Assembly (NCBI GenBank): GCA_013138975.1
Contig: WTBR01000040.1
Span: 1 to 64,000 of the forward strand
Source: Bacteroidales bacterium
GTDB lineage: Bacteria > Bacteroidota > Bacteroidia > Bacteroidales > UBA12077
Reading direction: 5' to 3'
Length of the DNA stretch: 64,000 bases
In this document: positions 19,062-28,922 of the stretch, in pieces
How positions within the stretch are numbered: position 1 is the first letter of the stretch
Layout: each line of letters opens with the position of its first letter
Made by a program: the position numbers and the translations under genes
The notes under the pieces: generated by a model
What the model was told of the DNA's origin: nothing
What the model saw: only the letters and a program-made list of their open reading frames with translations
Database searches by the model: none

Positions 19062-20168
19062 ATGCCAAATAAAATCAGAAATATTCTAAGTCCTATATTA
19101 TTTCCTTTAAGTTTAATTTATGGATTTATTATATATATTAGAAATCGTCTTTATGACTATAAAATACTTAAATCAAATAATTTCAATGTTCCCTTAATTT
19201 CTGTTGGAAATATTACTGTTGGCGGAACAGGTAAAACTCCACATGTTGAATATCTGGTTGATTTCTTAAAATCTGAATTCAATGTTGCAACATTAAGTCG
19301 TGGTTATAAAAGAAAAACAAAAGGTTTTATTTTATCAACATCTGAATCTACGGATGGAGAAATTGGTGACGAACCTAGACAAATTAAACAAAAATTCCCC
19401 GAAATTGATGTTGCTGTTGATGCTGACCGAACCAACGGAATAAACCAATTAATTGACTTAAATAAAGATTTAGATGTGATTTTATTGGACGATGCTTATC
19501 AGCATCGAAAAGTAAATACAAACTTATCCATTTTACTAATTGATTATTCACGACCTATTAATAAAGATTATATTCTTCCGTTTGGTTACTTAAGAGAACA
19601 TCGTTTTGAGAAGAAACGCGCAAATATTATTATCATTACGAAATCTCCAAAAGATTTAAAGCCTATTGACAGAAGAATTATTTTTAACGAATTAAAATCT
19701 TATCCCTTCCAAACAATATACTTTACAAGTTTCGATTATGGGAAATTAAAGCCTGTTTATAGTACTTCTGCAAATAATATTAAAAATGAAGATCTAATCG
19801 ACCATGATATTTTATTAGTAAGCGGAATTGCAAACCCGAAACCTTTACGAGAGCATATACTAGAAAATATTTCCAAAAATATTCAAGAATTAGAATATTC
19901 GGATCATTACAATTATAAGGAGTCTGATTTCAAGAAGATTATGTATGAATTTGATTCTATTGAATCGAATAATAAAATCATTATTACAACGGAAAAAGAT
20001 GCTATGCGTTTACAAAAATTTAGTAATATTGCTGGCAACTTTAAAGATTCGTTTTTCTATATTCCAATTCAGGTAACATTTTTAAATGACCGAACGGATA
20101 ATTTTAATCAGCAAATAATTGAATATGTTAGAAAGAATAAAAAGCACAGTTTCCTTTATCCAAGATAA
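19062..20168 (+). CDS. lpxK: Tetraacyldisaccharide 4'-kinase
   Basis: A 368-residue LpxK that phosphorylates the 4' position of the lipid A precursor at the inner membrane. An N-terminal hydrophobic segment (about residues 8-26) anchors it; the P-loop GGTGKTP is at residues 54-60, followed by LSRGYKRKTKGF and the LLDDAYQHRKV block of the family. The gene follows nadB after 14 bases and its 3' end overlaps the next gene by 44 bases, so the three are probably one transcript. Confidence 0.95.
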   Translation: MPNKIRNILSPILFPLSLIYGFIIYIRNRLYDYKILKSNNFNVPLISVGNITVGGTGKTPHVEYLVDFLKSEFNVATLSRGYKRKTKGFILSTSESTDGEIGDEPRQIKQKFPEIDVAVDADRTNGINQLIDLNKDLDVILLDDAYQHRKVNTNLSILLIDYSRPINKDYILPFGYLREHRFEKKRANIIIITKSPKDLKPIDRRIIFNELKSYPFQTIYFTSFDYGKLKPVYSTSANNIKNEDLIDHDILLVSGIANPKPLREHILENISKNIQELEYSDHYNYKESDFKKIMYEFDSIESNNKIIITTEKDAMRLQKFSNIAGNFKDSFFYIPIQVTFLNDRTDNFNQQIIEYVRKNKKHSFLYPR

Positions 20169-20934
20169 AACAAATATTAAGCCTGAAGTTGGTATTATTT
20201 TAGGAACTGGTCTTGGTGGATTGGTTAAAGATATTAAAATAGAGCTTTCTCTTGATTATGATACCATTCCCGGATTTCCGGTATCAACTGTTGACGGTCA
20301 TCATGGAAGATTAATTTTTGGTGAATTAGGAGGTAAAAAAATTGTTGCAATGCAAGGTCGTTTTCATTATTATGAAGGCTATCCAATGGAAACGGTAACT
20401 TTCCCTGTTCGTGTAATGAAATTTCTGGGCATAAAAACATTGTTTGTTTCGAATGCAAGTGGAGGTGTAAATCCTGATTACGAAATTGGTGATTTAATGA
20501 TTATAAATGATCATATAAATTTAATTCCTAATCCGTTAATTGGGAAACATATTCCTGAATTTGGAGCTCGGTTCCCTGATATGAGCGAGCCTTATAGCTT
20601 GGATTTAATTAATAAAGCTGCAGAAATTGCTAAAAATAAAAACTTAAAAGTTCAAGTTGGTTGTTATGTAGCAACTACAGGGCCAACCTTTGAAACTCCT
20701 AAAGAATATCAGTATTTTAGAATTATTGGTGGCGATACCGTTGGTATGTCAACTGTTCCTGAAGTAATTATTGCTCGACAAATGGGAATTCCTTGTTTTG
20801 CTGTATCTATTATTACAGATTTGGGTGTTCCTGGTAAAATTGTTGAAGTAACACACGAAGAAGTGCAAAAAGTTGCAGCAAAAGCCGAAACCAAAATGAC
20901 ACTCATAATGAAAGAATTAATTTCTCAACTATAA
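20125..20934 (+). CDS. Purine-nucleoside phosphorylase (PNP, trimeric type)
   Basis: A 269-residue class II (trimeric) purine nucleoside phosphorylase. It opens with the phosphate-binding GIILGTGLGG motif, continues with GHHGRLIFG-type and MQGRFHYYEGYPMETVTFPVRVMKFLG (the family's signature), and ends with the base-binding ISIITDLG-like SIITDLGVPG. It splits inosine/guanosine into base and ribose 1-phosphate for purine salvage. I prefer the ATG at 20125 over the TTG two codons before it. Its first 44 bases overlap the end of lpxK in another frame, which implies translational coupling. Confidence 0.93.
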   Translation: MLERIKSTVSFIQDKTNIKPEVGIILGTGLGGLVKDIKIELSLDYDTIPGFPVSTVDGHHGRLIFGELGGKKIVAMQGRFHYYEGYPMETVTFPVRVMKFLGIKTLFVSNASGGVNPDYEIGDLMIINDHINLIPNPLIGKHIPEFGARFPDMSEPYSLDLINKAAEIAKNKNLKVQVGCYVATTGPTFETPKEYQYFRIIGGDTVGMSTVPEVIIARQMGIPCFAVSIITDLGVPGKIVEVTHEEVQKVAAKAETKMTLIMKELISQL

Positions 20935-20966
20935 TTTTAGAGTGCAAAAAGTAAAAAATTGTTAAT

Positions 20967-21030
20967 ACTTCAACAAGCTCAGTATGACAATTTTCTATTT
21001 ATCATTTTGTCACACTGAGCTTGTCGAAGT
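20967..21030. repeat. Foldback repeat, CTTCGACAAGCTCAG family, best copy
   Basis: Two 24-base arms (20967-20990 and 21007-21030) face each other with a 16-base loop; they pair except at two positions. The right arm contains CTGAGCTTGTCGAAG and the left arm its complement with one change. It lies in the spacer before the MFS gene. Related, more degraded copies are at 15405, 43998 and possibly 48137, so it is a dispersed intergenic repeat rather than a terminator specific to the upstream gene, although it could act as one. Confidence 0.8.
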
Positions 21031-21076
21031 GTTTTTGCTTTAGGGCTAGCTTCTAAGCATCCAATTTTATATTATC

Positions 21077-22252
21077 ATGGAAAAACAGAAAAAGTTTCAA
21101 GCTAAAAATATCATTTTTATTTCTATTGCGCATTTTGTGCACGATACTTATTCGGCTTTTCTTGCTCCAATTGTTCCCCTATTAAAAGCAAAACTTGGTA
21201 TAAATAATACCTTGGTAAGTTTAATGTTTGTAGCACAGCAAATTCCTGCATTACTTAATCCATTTATTGGAATAATTGCTGAAAATTTAAAAATAAGATA
21301 TTTAGTAATCCTTGCTCCTGCAGTAACCACCATATGTATGAGTTTATTGGGAGTAGCTCCATTATATATTATTATATTAATATTACTTTTTGTAATGGGA
21401 TTAAGCAGCGCCATGTTTCATGTTCCCACACCTGTTCTAATAAAAAAGATTTCGGGTGATAGATTAGGGAAAGGAATGAGTTTTTATATGCTTGGTGGTG
21501 AAGCTGCACGAACTGTTGGCCCTTTAATTATTGTTGCTGCTGTTGATGTATGGGGTTTAGAAGGAACATTTAGATTGATTCCTTTTGGTTTGTTAGCATC
21601 ATTAATTCTTTTTTTTAGACTTAAGGATATAAACATTTCAAAGGATATAAAAAGCGATAAATCATTAAAAGGAATTAAAGAAACATTCAAAGAACATCTT
21701 CCTTTCTTTATTCTGATTACCGGGATAATGCTTTTTCGAGGATTTATGAAAACCTCTATCTCTAGTTTTCTTCCGACCTATTTAGACGAAAAAGGCGGAT
21801 CATTATGGCTTGGAGGAATTTCTCTATCAATATTTGAATTTGCAGGTGCAATTGGCGCTTATTTAGCCGGCACATTTTCTGATAAAGTTGGTAGAATAAG
21901 AATGTTAACTTTTATAATTTGTATATCGCCCGTACTCATGTTATTATTTATTTCTACTGATGGTGTAATGATGTATCCTTTATTATTACTATTAGGATTT
22001 TTTATTATCTCATCTACTCCTGTGTTACTTGCGTTGGTAATGGATATTGAATCGGAACATCAAGCTTTTTTAAGTGGTGTATTTATGTTTATTTCTTTTG
22101 TTTCGGCTTCATTTACAGCGCTTTTTGTAGGTATCTTAAGTGATTATATCGGATTAATTGCTACTTTCAAGGTTGCCTCGATATTAGCTTTTTTTGCAAT
22201 ACCGTTTATTCTTATTTTAGGTAGGAAGTATAAAAATAAACCTATTCCATAA
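21077..22252 (+). CDS. MFS transporter, fosmidomycin-resistance (Fsr)-like
   Basis: A 391-residue major facilitator superfamily protein with 12 predicted helices. The N-terminus HFVHDTYSAFLAPIVPLL and the motif-A-like AGTFSDKVGRIRML after helix 7 resemble the Fsr subgroup of drug:proton antiporters. Family proteins export fosmidomycin and other small molecules; the real substrate here is unknown. It stands alone, downstream of the foldback repeat and convergent with the large lamin-tail protein. Confidence 0.85.
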   Translation: MEKQKKFQAKNIIFISIAHFVHDTYSAFLAPIVPLLKAKLGINNTLVSLMFVAQQIPALLNPFIGIIAENLKIRYLVILAPAVTTICMSLLGVAPLYIIILILLFVMGLSSAMFHVPTPVLIKKISGDRLGKGMSFYMLGGEAARTVGPLIIVAAVDVWGLEGTFRLIPFGLLASLILFFRLKDINISKDIKSDKSLKGIKETFKEHLPFFILITGIMLFRGFMKTSISSFLPTYLDEKGGSLWLGGISLSIFEFAGAIGAYLAGTFSDKVGRIRMLTFIICISPVLMLLFISTDGVMMYPLLLLLGFFIISSTPVLLALVMDIESEHQAFLSGVFMFISFVSASFTALFVGILSDYIGLIATFKVASILAFFAIPFILILGRKYKNKPIP

Positions 22253-22276
22253 ATTTTTTAAACACTATTTTATTTT

Positions 22277-25200
22277 TTACCACATTGCTGCCAGCACAAC
22301 TGACTTTCTATATTGTTTTACATTCCCATTCATGTCAAATATTTCGACGAATACAACATAAATACCAACCGATGCTTTTTGATTTTTTTCATCTAATCCG
22401 TCCCACGTAATTACTCCATCGATTCCTAAAAGCATATTATTGGCTAAATGCCTTATTAATCTACCTTTAGAATCATATATTTTAATATTGGCTACATAAC
22501 CGGGTTCATCAAATGTGAAATTAATATTTGTAAAATCATCAAAACCATCATTGTCAGGAGAAAAAGTTTCGGGCTCAATTCTTATTTCATCTTCAATGTC
22601 TTCCAATTCCATAAATTGAGAATTCTCATATGCAGGTGTTGCAAACCCAACTAATTCTGATGCTGAATGCCAGTTTGTTTGGTCATCAACAGGTCTGTCA
22701 AAATTTATTCGTTCTAATGATACTCCTTCGTTTGTGGCTAATAATGCAAAATGCATATCTTCATTATACCCGAAATTATCAATCCGGTTTTGCAATTTGT
22801 CTAATAACATCACACGACCCAAATCATCATTAAAACCCGGTAAATTTTTTAGTTTAATAATTCTTTCAGGATTAGATGTCATATATTGATTTTGCACAAC
22901 TACAGGATCTTCTGTTAAAACAATATAATCACCAGGAAAAATTAAATAGGCTTCGTTTGTTATTTCTTTTATCGAAGTAAAATCTAATTCATCATCATTA
23001 AAAGATGCTATTAAAACATCATGTAAATCAATCGTTTTTTCAGAACGATTATATATTTCTACGAAATCAAATCCTCCAGCTAAAGGATTAAATAGAACTT
23101 CATTAATAATCAGGTCATTTTCTTGAACTTGACCGGGAATGGAAAAAAGAGCTGAATTTTTATCATAGATTTCATTCCCTGCACAATCATAAATGCCTCC
23201 TGAAATTTCTAAAGTGTAAATTGTACTTATATCGAATTCTTCATCAAATTCCAGAATTATAGATTTATAATCAATCCCTATTAAATCAACAAAAATAGGA
23301 TTGCCAATACTATGATCTACAGAATAAATATTTGTTTGCATTGCCGATAAACTATCAATTGTTTCGTTGAAAAATAATTGAATATGTTGTTCATCAACAA
23401 ATCCTATTCGAAGCAATTCGGGAGCATCCAAATCTGGATTGTTTGCTTTTACAGAATTTTCCTGACCGGGAGTTCCTCCTGTTTCGCTATTGGATGCAAT
23501 CCAATTATTCGCTCCTCCACAAGGATTCATAGGATCAATTTGTTCCAGTGACCAACCGCCTTCTGCCTTATAATCATCTTGATACCATTCGTTAAAATAT
23601 GAGATTTGAGAAATAATCTCTTTTTTAGGATTCTGCAAAATTAAAGTTTGCTCTGTATTACTTAAGCTTTGAAATCCTGAAACTTTAAGAATATCTCCAA
23701 AAACTTGTAGTTCTTTAGCAGCATCAGTATTGCATAGAATAAGATATTGCCCTGAGTTAATTATTGCTGAGGATAATATTTTTATTGTTGATCCTACTGT
23801 TAAAGTCCAATTTAATAGATTTATATTAAAATCGGAATTGTTATATAATTCAATATACTCGTATTCCGGCAATGCCATTGAAGGTTCCGGATCAATCATA
23901 ATTTCATTAAAAACAATATCATTGGGTTGAGCAATATTATAAACAAAATCAATTTCTGTTGGTGCAATTATATTTCCACATTCATCTGTTAGATTTTCAA
24001 TGCTTAGGGTTAAATTGATTTTTTCCGGAAAGATATTTAAGAAAAGGATATCAACTTCCTGTAAATCACTGCTGACTGAAACAGAGAAAGGATTTCCCAA
24101 ACCATTATCTACCGAGTAATTTGTTTTTTCCAGTAGACTTATTTCCGTCACAGGTTCATTAAATATAATCTTTAATTGATTGCTTGATACAATAACAAGT
24201 TTTTCTATCCCAGGAGCATCAGTATCAATATTTAAAGCATAAACTGAGTTTACTATTCCGGGAGTTCCACCATTTAGATCTTCGGAAGCTTTCCAGTTTG
24301 TGATTCCTGAGCAAGTATTTAAGGGATCTATCCTTTCCAATGACCAACCACCAGATTCTTTGTTTGGGTCATTATACCAATCAAGGGTAAATCTTACAGA
24401 ATCAATAAAAATGTCGTTTTCATCAAAAATAGAAATAGTTGTTCCTGAATTTGTTATTGATGGAAAAGAAGAAAACACTGAAACCGTTCCAAAATCGTCT
24501 AAATATTCCGACGCATCATTATCACATAAAATAAGGTATGAATTTGATTCAATTATGGAGTCCGGGAAATCTCTTTCACTTGTTCCTGATTTTAATTTCC
24601 ATCCTGTTAAATCAATATCAAATTCTGTTGTGTTTTTTATTTCGATATATTCATAATTTGGAAGATTAACCTCTGGATACGGTAGTGCCATAATTTCATT
24701 TATTACAATATCAAATGGTTTTAATTCGTAATAAGTAAAATTATTATTGGTTGATACCATTGCATTACTGCAATAATCCTCGATATTCACAAGTGTAATA
24801 CTATAGCTAAGCTCATCGGTAAATGAACTTAAAAATGTCAAATCAACTTCCGTTTGATTTGTGTTTAATACAACTGTTGTTGGATTTCCAATGCCATTAT
24901 CTACCAAGTAATTTGTTTTTTCCAAAATTGATTGTTCCGTCACAGACTCATTAAATATAATCTTTAATTGATTGCTTGATACAATAACAAGCTTGTCTAT
25001 TTCAGGAGCATCAGTATCAATATTTGAGGCATAAACTGAGTTTGCTATTCCGGGTGTTCCTCCATTCGGATCTTCAGAAGCTTTCCAGTTTGTAATGCTT
25101 GAGCAAATATTTAAGGGATCTATCCTTTCCAATGACCAACCACCGGATTCTTTGTCTGGGTCATTATACCAATCAAGGGTAAATTGCACGGAATCGATAA

Positions 25201-27583
25201 AACTGTCATTTTCATCAAAAATAGAAATTGTTGTTCCTGCGTTTGTTATTGAAGGAAAAGAAGAAAACACTGAAACCGTTCCAAAATCATCTAAATATTC
25301 CGCTGCATCATTATCACATAAAATCAGGTATGAATTTGATTCAATTATGGAATCCGGGAAATCTCTTTCAGTGCTTCCTGATTTCAATTTCCATCCTGTT
25401 AAATCAATATCAAATTCTGTTGTGTTTTTTATTTCGATATATTCATAATTTGGAAGATAAACCTCTGGGTATGGAAGTGCCATAATTTCATTTATTACAA
25501 TATCAAATGGTTTTATTTCATAAAAAATAAAATCAATATTTGTTGATACCATTGCATTGCTACAATAATCCTCGATATTCAAAACTGTAATTATATGGCT
25601 AAGCTCATCGGTAAATGAACTTAGAAATGTCAAATCAACTTCCGTTTGGTTAGCATTTAATACTACTGTTGTTGGATTTCCAATACTATTATCTACCGAG
25701 TAATTTGTTTTTTCCAAGCTTATTTCTGTAACAGGTTCATTAAATATAATCTTTAATTGATTACTTGATACAATAACAAGTTTTTCTATTTCAGGAGCTT
25801 CAATATCAATATTTGAAGCATAAACTGAGTTTACTATTCCGGGAGTTCCACCATTTGCATCTTCGGAAGCTTTCCAGTTTGTAATTCCTGAGCATATATT
25901 TAAAGGGTCAATCCTTTCCAATGACCAACCACCGGATTCTTTGTCTGGGTCATTATACCAATCAAGGGTAAATCTTACAGAATCGATAAAACTGTCATTT
26001 TCATCAAAAATCGAAATAGTTGTTCCTGAGTTTGTTATTAAAGGAAAAGAAGAAAACACTGAAACCGTTCCATAATCATCTAAATAATCCGATGCACTAT
26101 TATCACACAAAATAAGGTATGAATTTGATTCAATTATAGAGTCTGGGAAATCTTTTTGAGTACTTCCTGATTTTAATTTCCATCCTGTTAAATCAATATC
26201 AAATTCTGTTGTGTTTTTTATTTCGATATATTCATAATTTGGTAAATTAACTTCAGGGTAAGGGTCGGCCATAATCTCATTTATAATAACATTAAATTGC
26301 TCCGGCACAAAATATAAAAATGAAATTATTTCTGTTTGCAATGAATCTAAATTTTGATCCGCAATATTCTGAATCGTTAATTCATAATTTGTTTCATTGG
26401 CAAACTCAATTCCAAAAAGCAATTGAATTTTTGTAGTATCACCAGTTACAACCTGAGCTAATATGGGATTCCCAATACCATTGTCCAGTGAATAATTTAA
26501 TGCGTTTTTGGCACTTAATGTGTCTACATTTCTTGTAAACTGTATTTGAATTTCGTTTGAAGAAATTATTTCGACACTAAGCGATTTTATGTACTCATAA
26601 GTAAAATTAATAGTAGTATCGCTTATTACGTTCCCGTTTAAATCTTCAATATTTTGAATATTAATTTCATACAATTGATTGTCTGCAAACTTTTGATTGA
26701 AAAATAATTCTGAATATCTATACGACCCATCAACAAAAATAGAATCAGGATTTCCAATTCCTCCATCCACTGTGTAGTTTAATGGATTCACCGCAATGGT
26801 GGAGTCTATTTCTTCGTTAAAGTCTAGCTTTAGTTTTTTATATGATAATACATATACAGAATCAACAAGTGCAGGAATATCATCCACAATTTCAGGGCCA
26901 ACATATATATCATCAATCCACAATTTTCGGTCAGCACTAGAGGTGTAATCATAATAAACCCCAAAATAATCTGCATTTATATACGTATTATCATTCCCTG
27001 TTCCAATACTTGTAAGATTATCGAAATCTCCATTCAAATTACAACTCACTTCCCATGCTCCTATTTCAGACCGGACAATTTCTACTGCAATTATATCTGA
27101 CGGATCGGTATCAGTATCCCAGTTTAATGAAGTTGTAATAATAGCCTCGGCACTCCCTGAAGTTACTTTCAAGAGTTTTAATATATCGTCAGATCCTGTA
27201 TAATTAACTCCTAATGCATATCCATTTACAGCTCCGCCCGGAAACATTTGATTTGCATCAACATCACTTGCAAAAAAGACGACCCAATTGTTGCCATCGG
27301 AAGGATTATAATCATATTTTATTTTAAACTTCCAATTTGTTACAGCCGCTGACAGATCTAAAAAAGGTAAATCCACTGAAACTTGATCATCCCCTGCATC
27401 CGGATTATCAAATATATGATGTAATGAATATGAACCATTAAGAGGAGAAATATCGGAAGCAGCCCAACAGCCTACTGTGCTTTCTGTCCAATTTGTTATT
27501 GTATTTGTCTCAAAATCATCGTTAAATTGAGCAAATATTAAGCTAGGGGAAAATAAAAACAGAATTATTAATCTTTTCAGCAT
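22277..27583 (-). CDS. Large secreted protein with tandem lamin-tail domains and a C-terminal FlgD-like domain
   Basis: A 1768-residue secreted or surface protein. A signal peptide occupies residues 1-18 (hydrophobic core, then FAQ). The first 200 residues look like a beta-sandwich; residues about 230-430 are two Ig-like modules (VDGGIGNP..., LDNGIGNP...). Lamin-tail (LTD) domains begin near residues 432, 697, 961, 1224 and 1489, each with an NEIM/NEVL opening and an E-Y-I-E-I/L core, separated by Ig-like modules with a conserved (V/L)DN.(I/L)GNP motif. The first three LTD-Ig units (about 264 residues each) are nearly identical. Residues about 1672-1768 form a FlgD-Ig-like end with FSPDNDGFDD, IKIYDSKGRLIR and ITWDGLDEKNQKASVGIYVV, reminiscent of gliding-motility/type IX secretion C-termini. 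LTD proteins are thought to bind DNA, nucleases or surface partners; no catalytic domain is seen. Confidence 0.88.
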   Translation of the reverse strand: MLKRLIILFLFSPSLIFAQFNDDFETNTITNWTESTVGCWAASDISPLNGSYSLHHIFDNPDAGDDQVSVDLPFLDLSAAVTNWKFKIKYDYNPSDGNNWVVFFASDVDANQMFPGGAVNGYALGVNYTGSDDILKLLKVTSGSAEAIITTSLNWDTDTDPSDIIAVEIVRSEIGAWEVSCNLNGDFDNLTSIGTGNDNTYINADYFGVYYDYTSSADRKLWIDDIYVGPEIVDDIPALVDSVYVLSYKKLKLDFNEEIDSTIAVNPLNYTVDGGIGNPDSIFVDGSYRYSELFFNQKFADNQLYEINIQNIEDLNGNVISDTTINFTYEYIKSLSVEIISSNEIQIQFTRNVDTLSAKNALNYSLDNGIGNPILAQVVTGDTTKIQLLFGIEFANETNYELTIQNIADQNLDSLQTEIISFLYFVPEQFNVIINEIMADPYPEVNLPNYEYIEIKNTTEFDIDLTGWKLKSGSTQKDFPDSIIESNSYLILCDNSASDYLDDYGTVSVFSSFPLITNSGTTISIFDENDSFIDSVRFTLDWYNDPDKESGGWSLERIDPLNICSGITNWKASEDANGGTPGIVNSVYASNIDIEAPEIEKLVIVSSNQLKIIFNEPVTEISLEKTNYSVDNSIGNPTTVVLNANQTEVDLTFLSSFTDELSHIITVLNIEDYCSNAMVSTNIDFIFYEIKPFDIVINEIMALPYPEVYLPNYEYIEIKNTTEFDIDLTGWKLKSGSTERDFPDSIIESNSYLILCDNDAAEYLDDFGTVSVFSSFPSITNAGTTISIFDENDSFIDSVQFTLDWYNDPDKESGGWSLERIDPLNICSSITNWKASEDPNGGTPGIANSVYASNIDTDAPEIDKLVIVSSNQLKIIFNESVTEQSILEKTNYLVDNGIGNPTTVVLNTNQTEVDLTFLSSFTDELSYSITLVNIEDYCSNAMVSTNNNFTYYELKPFDIVINEIMALPYPEVNLPNYEYIEIKNTTEFDIDLTGWKLKSGTSERDFPDSIIESNSYLILCDNDASEYLDDFGTVSVFSSFPSITNSGTTISIFDENDIFIDSVRFTLDWYNDPNKESGGWSLERIDPLNTCSGITNWKASEDLNGGTPGIVNSVYALNIDTDAPGIEKLVIVSSNQLKIIFNEPVTEISLLEKTNYSVDNGLGNPFSVSVSSDLQEVDILFLNIFPEKINLTLSIENLTDECGNIIAPTEIDFVYNIAQPNDIVFNEIMIDPEPSMALPEYEYIELYNNSDFNINLLNWTLTVGSTIKILSSAIINSGQYLILCNTDAAKELQVFGDILKVSGFQSLSNTEQTLILQNPKKEIISQISYFNEWYQDDYKAEGGWSLEQIDPMNPCGGANNWIASNSETGGTPGQENSVKANNPDLDAPELLRIGFVDEQHIQLFFNETIDSLSAMQTNIYSVDHSIGNPIFVDLIGIDYKSIILEFDEEFDISTIYTLEISGGIYDCAGNEIYDKNSALFSIPGQVQENDLIINEVLFNPLAGGFDFVEIYNRSEKTIDLHDVLIASFNDDELDFTSIKEITNEAYLIFPGDYIVLTEDPVVVQNQYMTSNPERIIKLKNLPGFNDDLGRVMLLDKLQNRIDNFGYNEDMHFALLATNEGVSLERINFDRPVDDQTNWHSASELVGFATPAYENSQFMELEDIEDEIRIEPETFSPDNDGFDDFTNINFTFDEPGYVANIKIYDSKGRLIRHLANNMLLGIDGVITWDGLDEKNQKASVGIYVVFVEIFDMNGNVKQYRKSVVLAAMW
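23911..26290. repeat. Three near-identical tandem repeats of about 790 bases inside the lamin-tail gene
   Basis: Units run roughly 26290-25495, 25494-24703 and 24702-23911 on the minus strand, each coding one LTD plus one Ig-like module. The nucleotide sequence is conserved over long stretches including third codon positions, for example around 24300-24660, 25090-25450 and 25880-26240, which indicates recent duplication or ongoing gene conversion. Spacing is 792 and about 789 bases, a difference explained by one missing residue in the EISLEKT segment of the first unit. Confidence 0.88.
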
Positions 27584-27654
27584 TTTTGTGTCGAATTAAT
27601 ATTTAATTTTGAAAAAGAAAAAATGAAATTAATGTTTTTTAAATTAATAAAGAA

Positions 27655-28644
27655 ATGAAAATTGCAGTTGTTGGAGCAACCGGATTAGTTGGCGGTGTAA
27701 TGCTAAAATCCCTATTAGAAAGAAAGTTCCCTTTTACAAAAATATATCTTGTTGCATCGGAAAGATCAATAGGTAAAATCATTGAATTTAATAATTCCAA
27801 ACTTGAAGTTATTGGAATGAAACAAGCAATTTCGCTAAAACCTGATATAGCTATTTTTTCTGCGGGTGGTTCAACATCGCTTAAATGGGCTCCTGAATTT
27901 GCCAAAGTTGGAACAACCGTTATCGACAATTCATCGGCTTGGAGAATGCACGAGGATAAAAAACTGATTGTACCGGAAATTAATGCTTCTGAACTAACCA
28001 AAGAAGATAAAATAATCGCTAATCCAAATTGCTCAACCATACAAATGGTTCTTGCTTTAGCTCCATTACACAGAAAATATAAAATAAAAAGGATTGTTGT
28101 ATCAACATACCAATCGGTTACAGGATCAGGTGTTAAAGCTGTTGAACAATTAGAAAATGAGAGAAAAGGTGTACATGGTGAAATGGCTTATCCTCATCCT
28201 ATTGATTTAAATTGCATTCCTCATGGTGGAGATTTCGAAGATAACGGATATACTACAGAAGAAACAAAATTGGTTAACGAAACCAGAAAAATATTAGGAG
28301 ATCAATCGATAAATGTTACGGCAACAGTAGTTCGGATTCCTGTTTATGGAGGGCATTCAGAAGCTGTTAATGTAGAATTTGAAAATGATTTTGATCTTGA
28401 TGAAGTAAAAAAATTACTATCTGAATTTCCGGGAATAACAATTCAGGATGATCCTGAAAACAACAATTACCCAATGCCAAAAAATGCACATGGAAAAGAT
28501 GATGTATTCGTGGGTAGAATTCGTAGGGATTTTTCACAAGCAAAAAGTCTTAATTTTTGGGTGGTTTCCGATAATTTAAGAAAAGGTGCTGCTACGAATG
28601 CTATTCAGATTGCGGAATATTTGGTTAAAAATAATCTTGCGTAA
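27655..28644 (+). CDS. asd: Aspartate-semialdehyde dehydrogenase
   Basis: A 329-residue NADP-dependent enzyme that reduces aspartyl phosphate to aspartate semialdehyde for lysine/diaminopimelate, threonine and methionine synthesis. The Rossmann motif GATGLVGG is at residues 7-14; the catalytic cysteine is Cys126 in NPNCSTIQM; VSTYQSVTGSG and RIPVYGGHSEAVNVEF carry substrate-binding residues including the expected His. It is monocistronic and marks the left border of the accessory island. Confidence 0.96.
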   Translation: MKIAVVGATGLVGGVMLKSLLERKFPFTKIYLVASERSIGKIIEFNNSKLEVIGMKQAISLKPDIAIFSAGGSTSLKWAPEFAKVGTTVIDNSSAWRMHEDKKLIVPEINASELTKEDKIIANPNCSTIQMVLALAPLHRKYKIKRIVVSTYQSVTGSGVKAVEQLENERKGVHGEMAYPHPIDLNCIPHGGDFEDNGYTTEETKLVNETRKILGDQSINVTATVVRIPVYGGHSEAVNVEFENDFDLDEVKKLLSEFPGITIQDDPENNNYPMPKNAHGKDDVFVGRIRRDFSQAKSLNFWVVSDNLRKGAATNAIQIAEYLVKNNLA

Positions 28645-28802
28645 GAATCTGTTAGTTAGCAGAGTGGGTATTGTTGCAATTATGCCTATTCAATATATAG
28701 AAAACTTCTTCTTATTTTGATAAGCAATTAAATCAAGAAACCTTTTTACGACTTGGCAATTCATACATAGCTGTAAGTGAATCAAGGCTTGATAGTTTCA
28801 AA

Positions 28803-28846
28803 TTTGCCTTAAAACTGACGGGTTAACCCGTCAGTTTTAAGGCAAA
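28803..28846. repeat. 44-base perfect palindrome
   Basis: Two 22-base arms meet at the centre between 28824 and 28825 (GACGGGTT/AACCCGTC at the middle) with no loop and no mismatch. It is the longest perfect palindrome I found in the window. A transcript would form a hairpin with only a short U-rich tail after it, so terminator function is possible but the perfect symmetry is also consistent with a mobile-element or recombination target. Confidence 0.85.
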
Positions 28847-28853
28847 AGTTTTT

Positions 28854-28871
28854 AGCTGCATTTGTGATTTT
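28854..28871. repeat. 18-base direct repeat, left copy
   Basis: AGCTGCATTTGTGATTTT occurs here and again, identical, at 30423-30440. The two copies bracket exactly the XRE regulator and the nucleotidyltransferase-HEPN gene. Confidence 0.75.
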
Positions 28872-28922
28872 CTCATCATTCAAAGAAAAATAATAAGTAA
28901 TGTAAAAATAATTCAAATAAAA

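Noticed and set aside
24300..25485. Plus-strand open frames of 85-118 codons that look alike at 24300, 25095 and 25228
   Set aside because: They are antisense to the tandem repeats of the lamin-tail gene, so their mutual similarity only reflects the duplication. They have no start context or protein-like features.
23911..26290. Regular repeats considered as a possible CRISPR-like array
   Set aside because: The units are about 790 bases, lie in one open reading frame and encode a known domain type. No short repeat-spacer pattern exists anywhere in the window.
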